A stretch of DNA of 64,000 bases from Pseudarthrobacter defluvii (GTDB lineage: Bacteria > Actinomycetota > Actinomycetes > Actinomycetales > Micrococcaceae): NCBI RefSeq assembly GCF_030816725.1, contig NZ_JAUSYG010000001.1, positions 1 to 64,000 of the forward strand, in the 5' to 3' direction. Position numbers and translations under genes: made by a program. How positions within the stretch are numbered: position 1 is the stretch's first letter; the number at the start of each line of letters is the position of its first letter. This document shows positions 35,150-43,638 of this stretch, in pieces. The notes under the pieces are model-generated. The model ran no database searches, was not told the DNA's origin, and was given only the letters and a program-made list of their open reading frames with translations.

Positions 35150-36094
35150 ATGAGCGAAGAGAAACAGGAAAAGTCGGCGTCCGCGGCGGGGTCGGCCGAC
35201 TCATCGGCAAAGGCAACGGAGCAGGCACCGGAGAAGGCGATGGATAAAGCCACCGCCTCCAAACCTGGCGGGCCGGTCGAAGAGCCGGCCCGGGATCTGG
35301 TGGAGTTGCTCAGCGAATTCCAAGAGCGGCAGGCCGCCCTGGACAACAAGATCAAACGCAGTAAGGCCCACCTGGCGGACATCGAGGCTGAGCAGCAGAA
35401 GCTCAAAAAGGAGTCCGGAGATGTCTCCCGGGCAGTCGGTGGCATTACGGGTGCGCGTGCGGATGCCGCCGCCACGACCGCGGAAGCGGACAAGGTTTTT
35501 GCTTCCGTGGAAAATCTCATCGATTCATTGGAAGATCATGTCGTAAAGGGAATTCAACAGGGTCTGGCTGGAGTAGATCAAGACATTCAGGATGCACGGG
35601 GCAAGGTCTCGTCCGAGGCAGCGGAGTTGGATAGCCTTCGCACGCAGAAGTTGAACCAGGAATCCGAGACTGCCCGACGCAGAGCCACATACGACCAAGC
35701 CCTGGCAAGGGTCTCAGGTCTGCCCGGAAAGATTGCTGACGGGGTCGGTGCAGTCAGGAAGTTGCTGGTTGAGCTGGTCGCGGCGCGCGATTCGGGCCAG
35801 GCTCAAAAAGCCTGCGTAGTGCGCGAGGACGCGACGCAGCAGAACAGCATGCTCAAGGAATGGGTGGGTCAGGCCTACGAGAAGCGTCTGCTGAAGGAGC
35901 GTCAGGACGCCGCGAGCGAACTCTCCACTGCAAGTGGTGAACTTTCCCGGCTACAGGGGGAGCTGATCAAGAAAGAAGCCCTGCTGGCCCAGCGCCGGAA
36001 AGAGCTGAAAGAACTGCAGGATGGACGCAAAGCCAAAATCCAGCAGTTAGCGGTTCAACCGTTCGAGGACCAAGTCCTGCCCAAAGGAGCGTGA
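35150..36094 (+). CDS. Coiled-coil protein opening the eCIS operon
   Basis: About 314 residues, highly charged. The first 50 residues are Ala/Ser/Glu/Lys-rich and disordered. Long heptad-like helices follow at 50-110 (SEFQERQAALDNKIKRSKAH), 120-190 and 240-305 (ELSRLQGELIKKEALLAQRR). There is no signal peptide or membrane segment. ATG at 35150 is preferred over an upstream in-frame start because GGAG lies about 9 bases before it. It is 6 bases upstream of the sheath gene. It is not a recognised CIS family; it could be an assembly factor or a short tape-measure-like protein, which is inference only. Confidence 0.7.
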   Translation: MSEEKQEKSASAAGSADSSAKATEQAPEKAMDKATASKPGGPVEEPARDLVELLSEFQERQAALDNKIKRSKAHLADIEAEQQKLKKESGDVSRAVGGITGARADAAATTAEADKVFASVENLIDSLEDHVVKGIQQGLAGVDQDIQDARGKVSSEAAELDSLRTQKLNQESETARRRATYDQALARVSGLPGKIADGVGAVRKLLVELVAARDSGQAQKACVVREDATQQNSMLKEWVGQAYEKRLLKERQDAASELSTASGELSRLQGELIKKEALLAQRRKELKELQDGRKAKIQQLAVQPFEDQVLPKGA

Positions 36095-36100
36095 CCATCC

Positions 36101-37618
36101 ATGCCTGTTCAACTTTCGTACCCCGGCGTCTACGTTGAAGAGATTCCAAGCGGTGTGCGGACCATTACTGGAGTGGCGACATCGATCGCTGCGTTTGTGG
36201 GGTGGACGCCCCGAGGGCCGGTGGGTGCGGCAGGGCATATTTTCGGCTGGGGTGACTATGAACGCCGGTTCGGCGGCCTCCACCGGGACAGTTGGGTCAG
36301 CTACGCCGTCTCGCACTTTTTTGCCAACGGCGGACAGGAAGCGTACATCATCCGATTGGCGGACCCCGAGGCAGGCACGGCTGGAGCGGGAGTGGATGAC
36401 CTTCGTCTGACTGCTACAGGGTCCGGTTCTTGGGCCAACGACTACGGCGTAGACATCAGAATCCGCGAGGGCACCGGCACCGATGCCGATAATCCCGCCA
36501 GGTTCTCCCTAACGGTCTTCCGCCGAGATCCAAACGATTCGGCGCGCCAGGACCTTGAGGTATTCGCTGATTTGTCCATGGCGAAGGACGATGCACGCTT
36601 TGTCGGCAGTGTAGTCAATGAGCAGTCGGAACTCGTCAATGCTGAGGATCCAGCGGACGGTACTGCCATTTCCGAGTCAATCGGCCTAATGCTCATCGAC
36701 GGCACCGACGGCGAAGTCCTGCAGCCGGGCGACCCGGAATTTTGGGCCGCGGCGTGGCCTACCGACCCGGACGACGACGGCCGGCTCGGTGGTGTCTTCC
36801 ACCTGGACCGGGTGGACCTGTTCAATCTGCTATGCGTGCCAGGCCTGACCGACCTGGGCAACCTCGAACTGCTGGCCGGCTTCTGCCGGCAACGTCGGGC
36901 GTTCCTCATCGCCGATGGGGAGGAGACCATCAACGAAGGCACCGTCACACCTGTAAGCGGCGACTCGGGTATTAACGCTGCTATCTACTATCCTTGGGTG
37001 CGGTTGGCGGACCCGAAGGCTCAGGGCAGGCTCCGCACCTTCCCGCCCAGTGGAGTGGTCGCAGGTGTCTACGCCCGCACCGATACTTCCCGCGGCGTGT
37101 GGAAGGCGCCGGCCGGAACTGATGCCAGTCTCACAGGGGTCCGCAGTCTCTCCAATACCCTGACCGACCCGGAATCCGGGACACTCAATAAGAAGGGCGT
37201 CAATGCGCTACGCACTTTCAGTGTCTACGGAAATGTCGTGTGGGGAGCACGCACCTGCCGGGGCAATGATGAGATCGGCTCCGAGTGGAAGTACGTACCG
37301 GTGCGGCGCACCGCTCTATTCATTGAGGAATCGCTGCGACGGAGTCTGAAATGGGTAGTCTTCGAGCCTAATGATGAGCCCCTGTGGGGCCAGATACGGC
37401 TCAATGTCGGGGCCTTCATGAACGACCAGTTCCGTAAGGGCGCCTTCCAAGGGGCTACTCGGCAGGAAGCCTATTACGTCAAATGCGACAAGGAAACTAC
37501 CACGCAAAGCGATATAAACCTTGGGATTGTCAACATCCTGGTGGGGTTTGCGCCGCTGAAGCCGGCGGAGTTTGTAGTTCTCAAGCTCCAGCAGATGGCT
37601 GGACAGGTTCAGGCTTAG
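36101..37618 (+). CDS. eCIS contractile sheath protein
   Basis: 505 residues, the contractile outer tube (Afp2-4/Pvc2-like, phage tail sheath family). Family features are the start LSYPGVYVEEIPSGVRTITG, TSIAAFVGWTPRGPV and the conserved C-terminal subtilisin-like/handshake region (GVWKAPAGTD, GVNALRTFSVYGNVVWGART, RRTALFIEESLRRSLKWVVF). Only one sheath gene is present, whereas Afp has three. An AAGGAG lies 12 bases upstream. It is followed after 10 bases by the inner tube gene, the usual CIS order. Confidence 0.95.
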   Translation: MPVQLSYPGVYVEEIPSGVRTITGVATSIAAFVGWTPRGPVGAAGHIFGWGDYERRFGGLHRDSWVSYAVSHFFANGGQEAYIIRLADPEAGTAGAGVDDLRLTATGSGSWANDYGVDIRIREGTGTDADNPARFSLTVFRRDPNDSARQDLEVFADLSMAKDDARFVGSVVNEQSELVNAEDPADGTAISESIGLMLIDGTDGEVLQPGDPEFWAAAWPTDPDDDGRLGGVFHLDRVDLFNLLCVPGLTDLGNLELLAGFCRQRRAFLIADGEETINEGTVTPVSGDSGINAAIYYPWVRLADPKAQGRLRTFPPSGVVAGVYARTDTSRGVWKAPAGTDASLTGVRSLSNTLTDPESGTLNKKGVNALRTFSVYGNVVWGARTCRGNDEIGSEWKYVPVRRTALFIEESLRRSLKWVVFEPNDEPLWGQIRLNVGAFMNDQFRKGAFQGATRQEAYYVKCDKETTTQSDINLGIVNILVGFAPLKPAEFVVLKLQQMAGQVQA

Positions 37619-37628
37619 GGAGACGGAA

Positions 37629-38147
37629 ATGGCCCAGTTCAATGTCAACGTGGAGCGTTTCGATCCCTACAAGAACTTCAAGTTCCGTGTCCGCTGGGAG
37701 GGCCGATACGTGGCTGGCGTCAACAAGGTCGGTGCGTTGAAACGAACGACAGAAGTAGTGGAGCACCGTGAGGGCGGGGACCCCAGCACCAGCCGCAAGT
37801 CACCCGGCCGGACCAAATACGAAGCCATCACCCTGGAGCGCGGAGTTACGCAGGATCTTGAATTCGAGCACTGGGCCAACAAGGTCTGGCATCACGGCAA
37901 CGGCCTGGGCCAGGAAGTGTCGCTGAAGGACTTCCGGAAGGACATCCTGATCGACCTTTGCAACGAGGCCGGACAGGTGGTCAAGACCTTCAAGGTCTAT
38001 CGGTGCTGGGTCTCCGAGTTCCAGACCTTGCCGGATCTGGACGCGAACGCTAATGCCGTGGCCATTGAGAGCATCAAGCTGGAAAACGAAGGGTGGGAGC
38101 GGGACCCTGACGGTACCGAACTCACCGAGCCGACCCTGAGCGAGTAG
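37629..38147 (+). CDS. eCIS inner tube protein (gp19-like)
   Basis: 172 residues, Hcp/gp19-fold tail tube (Afp1/5, Pvc1-like). Typical stretches are NVERFDPYKNFKFRVRWEGR at the start, GGDPSTSRKSPGRTKYEAIT in the middle and KTFKVYRCWVSEFQTLPDLD. It should stack as hexameric rings inside the sheath and form the channel that carries cargo. GGGAG precedes the ATG. Only one tube paralogue is encoded. Confidence 0.95.
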   Translation: MAQFNVNVERFDPYKNFKFRVRWEGRYVAGVNKVGALKRTTEVVEHREGGDPSTSRKSPGRTKYEAITLERGVTQDLEFEHWANKVWHHGNGLGQEVSLKDFRKDILIDLCNEAGQVVKTFKVYRCWVSEFQTLPDLDANANAVAIESIKLENEGWERDPDGTELTEPTLSE

Positions 38148-38158
38148 CGGTCCCGCGC

Positions 38159-38887
38159 GTGTTGACTACCTCCGATCTTCTCAACTCCTGGGAACAGGGT
38201 TTGGTCCTTTCTTTGCCCGGCAGGGCGGAACGCCTGCTGGGGCTTGTGGGCGTGGAACCTGAGACAGCAGCACGTCTGAGTGTCGGGCAGCGCGACTCGC
38301 TGCTGATGGCTCTGCGGCGGAGCGTGTTCAGTTCGCGGGTGGTCGGCGTGGCCGTGTGCCCCCGTTGCGGTCAGTGGTTGGAGACGACGTTCGATCTCGA
38401 GGATGTGCGCGTGGAGGCCCCCGGTGATCCCGGTGCCCCGATTGAGTTGTCCCTGGACGGTTGTGTTGTGCAGGCCCGGCCCCCGACGTCCGGGGACCTT
38501 CTGGCGGTGACCGAGGCAGGGGCAGCGGGAGAGGGCGATGCGCGGATGGCCCTGATTGAGCGCTGTGTGCTCCAGTCACGGTTGCAGGACACCCCGGTGC
38601 CAGCCCGGGACTTGCCTGCAAACGTGTTGACCGAACTTGGAGTCGCTCTGGGGCAGGCCGATCCGCAGGCTGACGTCCACTTGGCCTTCGAGTGCTTTTC
38701 TTGTGGACACGCCTGGAGCGCGGTATTCGACATCCTCGTCTTTTTTTGGGCCGAGTTGGATTCCTGGTGTCAGCGGTTGCTGGCGGAGGTTCATGCTTTG
38801 GCCTGCGCCTACGCGTGGACCGAGGCGGAAATCCTCGCCTTGAGCAGTTGGAGACGTTCGCAGTATCTGGAGATGGTGCGCTGGTGA
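38159..38887 (+). CDS. T4 gp26-like baseplate protein with paired cysteines
   Basis: About 242 residues. It resembles the T4 baseplate/gp26-type family found after the tube gene in many actinobacterial CIS. It has CPRCG at residues 67-71 and CFSCGH at 179-184, two CxxC knuckles that could form one zinc site. The C-terminal end (EAEILALSSWRRSQYLEMV) is conserved in phage gp26-like proteins. The start (GTG) is approximate, lacking a clear ribosome site. It overlaps the next gene by 4 bases (GTGA). Confidence 0.75.
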   Translation: MLTTSDLLNSWEQGLVLSLPGRAERLLGLVGVEPETAARLSVGQRDSLLMALRRSVFSSRVVGVAVCPRCGQWLETTFDLEDVRVEAPGDPGAPIELSLDGCVVQARPPTSGDLLAVTEAGAAGEGDARMALIERCVLQSRLQDTPVPARDLPANVLTELGVALGQADPQADVHLAFECFSCGHAWSAVFDILVFFWAELDSWCQRLLAEVHALACAYAWTEAEILALSSWRRSQYLEMVRW

Positions 38888-39813
38888 CCGACTTCCTCGC
38901 CCACATGATTTCCCGCCTCACCGGAACGGCCGAGGCGATTGTTCCACGGCCTGCGGTCAGATTTGAACCCGAGTTTCCCGGTTCGGAAAATACCGCATAT
39001 GACATGGAGGAGGAGCGAGGGGAGAAGCCGGGCCTGCCTCCGCCGGCCCAGCCGGTGGATCGGGACGCTGTCATTTCCCCTTCTTCACAGGCAGAACCCG
39101 GTCCAGGTGAAGAAACGCAGGCGGAAATCATGCCGCCTTCTTCCGCTGCGGGGGTCCGAAGCCATCCTGACCCTGCTTTCCAAGTCCTGGCTTCACCGGC
39201 GCTTGCCGTACCGGTCCCTGTTTTGTCGGACAGAGCATCGTTGCCGCCCGATCAATCGGTTATGAGATACCGCGAACCCGCGGTCGGTAATCGGACGCAG
39301 ACGCGAACGACGGCTCCTCGCGCGGAGCCTGCTACCGCCCCAGCGGAGGGTGTCGCTCGGGCGCTGCCACCGGGCGACCCTGTCGCGGGCTACGGGCAGA
39401 GCCCGGCGCCCTTGCCGATTCCGCAATCGGTACTCTCGCAAAACGCTGTTCCCGTGCCGGTTAGGGCCGGGGGACCGGCTCCTCGCGTGGCACTGCCCGT
39501 GGCAATCCCGCGGCCGACCGCACCGCCGGCCGCCGCCGGACCTCCTTCAGCTAAATTCCCGCCCGGCGCAACGCCCGGCCATCCGGCGGAGCGGGGGCTG
39601 CGGCCCCTCCAGAAGCCTTACGAAGGTCGCGGTTCCTCGCGAGACCGGTCCGCACCGCCCCAGCCCGGACCTACCGTTGAGGTCACCATCGGCCGGATCG
39701 AAATCCGCGGTCCCGCCACCGCGGTCCCACCGCCGGCCCGCCGACGGGCTGTGGATCCATCGCATGTGTCAGCCCTCCCCGAGTATCTCGCACGCCGCCG
39801 GCGGACCTCCTGA
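38884..39813 (+). CDS. Proline-rich eCIS protein with conserved C-terminal motif
   Basis: 309 residues from the GTG that overlaps the previous stop. The middle 230 residues are Pro/Ala-rich and probably disordered. The N-terminus (DFLAHMISRLTG) is helical. The C-terminus has a short conserved-looking segment, VEVTIGRIEIRG, then DPSHVSALPEYLARR; similar tails follow gp26-like genes in streptomycete CIS clusters (from memory, not searched). It may be a flexible adaptor recruiting a partner to the particle. Function is unproven. Confidence 0.7.
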   Translation: MTDFLAHMISRLTGTAEAIVPRPAVRFEPEFPGSENTAYDMEEERGEKPGLPPPAQPVDRDAVISPSSQAEPGPGEETQAEIMPPSSAAGVRSHPDPAFQVLASPALAVPVPVLSDRASLPPDQSVMRYREPAVGNRTQTRTTAPRAEPATAPAEGVARALPPGDPVAGYGQSPAPLPIPQSVLSQNAVPVPVRAGGPAPRVALPVAIPRPTAPPAAAGPPSAKFPPGATPGHPAERGLRPLQKPYEGRGSSRDRSAPPQPGPTVEVTIGRIEIRGPATAVPPPARRRAVDPSHVSALPEYLARRRRTS

Positions 39814-41084
39814 TGGCCAACCATCTTGCCATCGCTACCGCTACCGAGGCTTTACGCCTGCGGCTGGACAGCGCGATTAAGCCCGAGTTCTCCGGCGTGG
39901 ACGTGGTAGCAAGGCGCCCCGACGCTGGCGATGGCTTGACCGCCAGCGTGGTGACAGTTTTCTTGTATCGGATAACCCCGAACGGCGCGCTGCGCAACTC
40001 CGACCTGCCCACCCGGGGCTCGGACGGCAAGGAAATCCGTCAGCGCCCACGGGCAGCGTTTGACCTGCATTATTTGCTGAGCTTCTCGGGGGACGATGAG
40101 CAGCTGGTTCCGCAGCGGATGCTGGGCCGGTCCGTGGAGACCTTGCACAGTCGGCCGATGCTGGGTCGGGCGGAACTGGCGGCGGCCACCCAGGGGGAGC
40201 CGTGGCTCGCGGAGTCAAACCTCGCCGAAGAAATCGAATCGGTCAAGTTCACCATGGCGGCGCTGTCCCTCGATGACCTTGCCAAGATCTGGTCCGTTTT
40301 TCTCCAGGTTCCCTATCGGATTTCGGCCGCCTTCGAGGCCAGTGTGGTGTTGATCGAGTCCGATCTCCCCGCCCGGGTACCCCTGCCGGTGCGGCGTCGT
40401 GGTGTCGATACGCTGCCGGTCCGCCAGCCCCTGATTGAACGAATCGCGGCGGTGGGGGCGCCGGCGGAAGGCGGCCCGGGGGACGGTGCCGTTGTGGGCT
40501 CAGGGGCGTTGGAGTTGGAAATCACCGGTCGGCACCTGCGCGGGCCGGTCACGCTCGTCCGCTTTGACGACGAGGATCCGCAACCGGTCCTGCAAGCCTC
40601 CGATCGGCGCCTGATAGTGTCAGGGGCCAGTCTCTCGGCCGGTCGCCATGGCGTTCAGGTGGTCCATGACGTCCTGATCGGTGACCCGCCGACGCAGCAC
40701 CACGGCGTAGAGTCCGCTGCCGCCGCCTTTGTGCTGCGGCCCGCCATCACCGCCGAATTGGTTCTTGACGCCGACACCAATCCGGATCCGGCCGGCGACG
40801 CAGTAGAGGTGACCTTCACTCCGTTGGTGCGTCCAGGGCAGCGGGTGGTGCTGCTGCTGAATGAGTACGCCGACCCGGCCCCGGCAGAGGCACCGCGGTT
40901 CTTTCAGCTGGAGCCCGAGGCGCCCCCCACGGCGCCCATGGACAAGCTTCGGTTCCTGCGCGGGCCCGTCAGCGCAGGCACCTACCTGGTCCGAGTGCAG
41001 GTGGACGGCGCGGAGAGCTTCCTTGACCTACATCTCGACACCGACCCACAGCAACCTCCCTCCCCGCAGGTGACGGTGCCATGA
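39813..41084 (+). CDS. DUF4255 protein, eCIS tail terminator/cap (Afp16-like)
   Basis: 423 residues. Residues 1 to about 185 match the DUF4255/Pvc16 N-terminal family (IATATEALRLRLDSAI, TPNGALRNSDLPTRG, FDLHYLLSFSGDDEQLVPQR). This protein caps the sheath and tube end in Afp/PVC. The C-terminal 200 residues are two or more Ig-like beta domains (ALELEITGRHLRGPVTLVRF; AITAELVLDADTNPDP). It starts inside the previous stop (TGATG) and overlaps the ATPase gene by 4 bases. Confidence 0.9.
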   Translation: MANHLAIATATEALRLRLDSAIKPEFSGVDVVARRPDAGDGLTASVVTVFLYRITPNGALRNSDLPTRGSDGKEIRQRPRAAFDLHYLLSFSGDDEQLVPQRMLGRSVETLHSRPMLGRAELAAATQGEPWLAESNLAEEIESVKFTMAALSLDDLAKIWSVFLQVPYRISAAFEASVVLIESDLPARVPLPVRRRGVDTLPVRQPLIERIAAVGAPAEGGPGDGAVVGSGALELEITGRHLRGPVTLVRFDDEDPQPVLQASDRRLIVSGASLSAGRHGVQVVHDVLIGDPPTQHHGVESAAAAFVLRPAITAELVLDADTNPDPAGDAVEVTFTPLVRPGQRVVLLLNEYADPAPAEAPRFFQLEPEAPPTAPMDKLRFLRGPVSAGTYLVRVQVDGAESFLDLHLDTDPQQPPSPQVTVP

Positions 41085-43372
41085 GCGCCGACCAGCGCCA
41101 GCGCAACGCCGACAGGGCGATGATGGAGGCTGCGATGACGTGGCTGCGGCTGATCCTAGATCCGTCCGTGGAGCCGGCGGCCCATCCCGCTCCTGCTGCA
41201 TCGAAGCCTCCAGTGCCCGACTCTTCGCCGCCGTCGCAGGGATGGCGGCGGCGCCGGCGCCTGTCGATTCCGCAGAGTGACTGGAGTCCGCGCGACGCCG
41301 GTGTCGAGGATGATGAACTGGCACTTCTGTTGCCCCCTTCCAAGACAGACCACAGCGCACCACAAGAACTGCGCCGGGCACGCCTTGAGCTTGAGCAGGC
41401 CATGGCAGGGGATCCTGTACCCCGTTTTACCCGGTTCTGTGATGCGTTTAAACTTTTTCCCTTCGAACGTGACGTGGCACTGCTCTGCCTGGGGCATGCG
41501 GTGAGCACCGAGGTAGCCCGGCTCTGCGCCGCCATGCCCGAGAGTTTTAGCGGGCTCCCCACTTTCGCACTCGCCTTGGGGCTGGCCGCGGACCCGCAGT
41601 GGGAAGCCGCCTCGGAGGAGGAAAAAGGCACCCTGACCAGGCTGGCCGCCGTGCCTGAGTGGGATGCGCTGGCCCCGGACCGGCCGCTGCGCACCTGGCG
41701 GATGCTGGACATTGTCCGGACGGGCGGCGAGGCGTTGATCAGCTGCCCGCTGCGGATGGACGAACGCATAGTGAACCACCTGATGGGCCTTGACTATCTT
41801 GACGAGCGGCTGGCAGCCCTGCTGGAAGGGGTGCCGGCCGATGACGGCGGAGCCGAGCCGGCGCTCAGCGGTTCCCAGCAGAGCAGGGCCGCTTCCGCCA
41901 TCGTCCACCTGCGGCGCCCGACACGCGTAGCGCCCTCCCTGCTGGTGCAACTGCCCGGAGGAGACTCGGTTACCAAACGGCTGTTTGCGCAGCAGATCGT
42001 CGACGCCGCAGGACTTCAGCTGCAACGGCTGCCGCTGGATCAGCTGGGGCACAACGGCGATCCCGGATCCTTTCTACGGTTGTGGAACAGGGAGACCCGC
42101 CTGCAGCAGGTGGCGCTGCTCATCGACGCAACGGAGGCAAGCGGCGAAACCCTTCCCATTCTGAGCCGGCTGCTGGACGGTGTGGAGGGCCTGGTCCTAG
42201 TGGATGTTCCGGAGCCTCTGCCCCGCCAGGACACCGCATTAATTCTGGACGTCGCCCGACCCGAACCCGCCGAGCAGCGCTCCGTGTGGCAGCGGGAGCT
42301 GAGGGCCGGCAGCGAGTGGCCGGAACGTTTGGCCGGCCAGTTCGATCTGAATGTGGCCGAAATCTCCGAGGCCGCTGCCGTGGGGCTGGATGCTGCCGGC
42401 ACCGGGGATGATCCAGGGCAGAGCGCCTGGGAAGCCTGCCGAAGCCGGGCTCGGCCGAGGTTGGAGGGACTGGCGCAACGCAGCACTTCCCTGACCCGAC
42501 TCTCGGATGTACAGTTAGCCGCCAACGAGATGCGGCTGCTGGAACAAGTCCGCGACCAGACCCGCAACCGGTTGCGGGTCTATGACGATTTCGGTTTCCG
42601 CGGCAGGCTGTCCCGCGGCCTGGGCATCACAGCCCTGCTGGCAGGAGAAAGCGGTACCGGCAAGACCATGGCGGCCGAAGCCCTGGCCAATGAGCTGGGC
42701 CTGGACCTGTACCGGATAGATCTCTCCAGCGTGGTGAGCAAATACATCGGTGAAACCGAGAAGAACATCCGGCGGGTCTTCGACGCCGCAGAGCAGAGCG
42801 GGGCCGTGCTGCTCTTCGACGAAGCCGATGCCATTTTCGGAAAACGCAGCGAAGTCCACGACAGTCACGACCGCTACGCCAACATTGAAGTCAGCTACGT
42901 GCTCCAGCGCATGGAGGCCTATGCGGGCCTGGCGATTCTCACCACCAACATGAAGAACGCTTTGGATCCTGCGTTTCTGCGGCGGCTGCGTTTTATCGTC
43001 ACCTTCAGCTACCCCGGTGGGGCCGAGCGGGAGCGGATCTGGCGGAACATCTTCCCATCCGTTCCCGGCGCGGATCCCGCACCGCCGGAGTTCCTGGTTC
43101 CCGGCGCAGACCGGCTGGATTTCCAGATCCTGGCCCGCGCGAGCCTGACCGGCGGGCAGATCCGCAATATCGCTGTCAACGGCGCGTTTCTTGCGGCGGC
43201 GGGAGACGGGACCGTGACCATGGAACTGCTCCGGGAAGCTGCGCGGGATGAACTGCGCAAGCACGGTAAACCGATCGCTGCAGCGGATTTCACCGGCTGG
43301 GTGACTCCCGTGGCGACGTCCGCGCAGCCTTCCGATCAGCTGTTCACCCCAGAGGCAGGAGAGGTGCATTGA
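41081..43372 (+). CDS. eCIS AAA+ ATPase (Afp15/Pvc15-like)
   Basis: 763 residues. The N-terminal 480 residues are the helical and degenerate-ATPase region seen in this family. The C-terminal AAA+ module has Walker A AGESGTGKT at 521-529, Walker B VLLFDEAD at 576-583, a sensor-1 ILTTN and the Arg-finger-like DPAFLRRLRFIVTFSYP. In Afp/PVC the homologue is needed for particle assembly or cargo loading and is not part of the injection stroke. Four-base overlaps on both sides show tight coupling. Confidence 0.93.
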   Translation: MSADQRQRNADRAMMEAAMTWLRLILDPSVEPAAHPAPAASKPPVPDSSPPSQGWRRRRRLSIPQSDWSPRDAGVEDDELALLLPPSKTDHSAPQELRRARLELEQAMAGDPVPRFTRFCDAFKLFPFERDVALLCLGHAVSTEVARLCAAMPESFSGLPTFALALGLAADPQWEAASEEEKGTLTRLAAVPEWDALAPDRPLRTWRMLDIVRTGGEALISCPLRMDERIVNHLMGLDYLDERLAALLEGVPADDGGAEPALSGSQQSRAASAIVHLRRPTRVAPSLLVQLPGGDSVTKRLFAQQIVDAAGLQLQRLPLDQLGHNGDPGSFLRLWNRETRLQQVALLIDATEASGETLPILSRLLDGVEGLVLVDVPEPLPRQDTALILDVARPEPAEQRSVWQRELRAGSEWPERLAGQFDLNVAEISEAAAVGLDAAGTGDDPGQSAWEACRSRARPRLEGLAQRSTSLTRLSDVQLAANEMRLLEQVRDQTRNRLRVYDDFGFRGRLSRGLGITALLAGESGTGKTMAAEALANELGLDLYRIDLSSVVSKYIGETEKNIRRVFDAAEQSGAVLLFDEADAIFGKRSEVHDSHDRYANIEVSYVLQRMEAYAGLAILTTNMKNALDPAFLRRLRFIVTFSYPGGAERERIWRNIFPSVPGADPAPPEFLVPGADRLDFQILARASLTGGQIRNIAVNGAFLAAAGDGTVTMELLREAARDELRKHGKPIAAADFTGWVTPVATSAQPSDQLFTPEAGEVH

Positions 43373-43638
43373 CCATTCGGGTACATATAGAGAGCCTGAT
43401 CCTTGAGGGGCTGCCGTCCGGGGCGCTGGACACGGCGCAGCTGGGCTCAGCCGTTCAGGCCGAGCTTGGGCGCCTGCTCGGTGAGGCGGGTCTGCATCCC
43501 GGGTTGGCTTCGAGGGGAACTTTCAGGAGTGTCCAAGGTGCTCCTCTCAGGGCGCCCGCAGGCAGGGCCGGGCCGCTCGGCGTGCAAATCGCCAGCGCCA
43601 TCCATGGGGCCCTCACTGTGCCCGGAGACCCGGCATGA
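43369..43638 (+). CDS. Small eCIS-associated protein
   Basis: 89 residues. It starts IRVHIESLILEGLPSGAL, a short beta/alpha unit, then QAELGRLLGEAGLHPGL; the rest is Gly/Ala/Pro-rich. Small proteins with this type of start are often seen between the ATPase and DUF4157 genes in CIS clusters (recalled, not checked). Four-base overlaps with both neighbours support a real gene. It may be a chaperone or adaptor for the DUF4157 cargo encoded next; inference only. Confidence 0.65.
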   Translation: MTIRVHIESLILEGLPSGALDTAQLGSAVQAELGRLLGEAGLHPGLASRGTFRSVQGAPLRAPAGRAGPLGVQIASAIHGALTVPGDPA

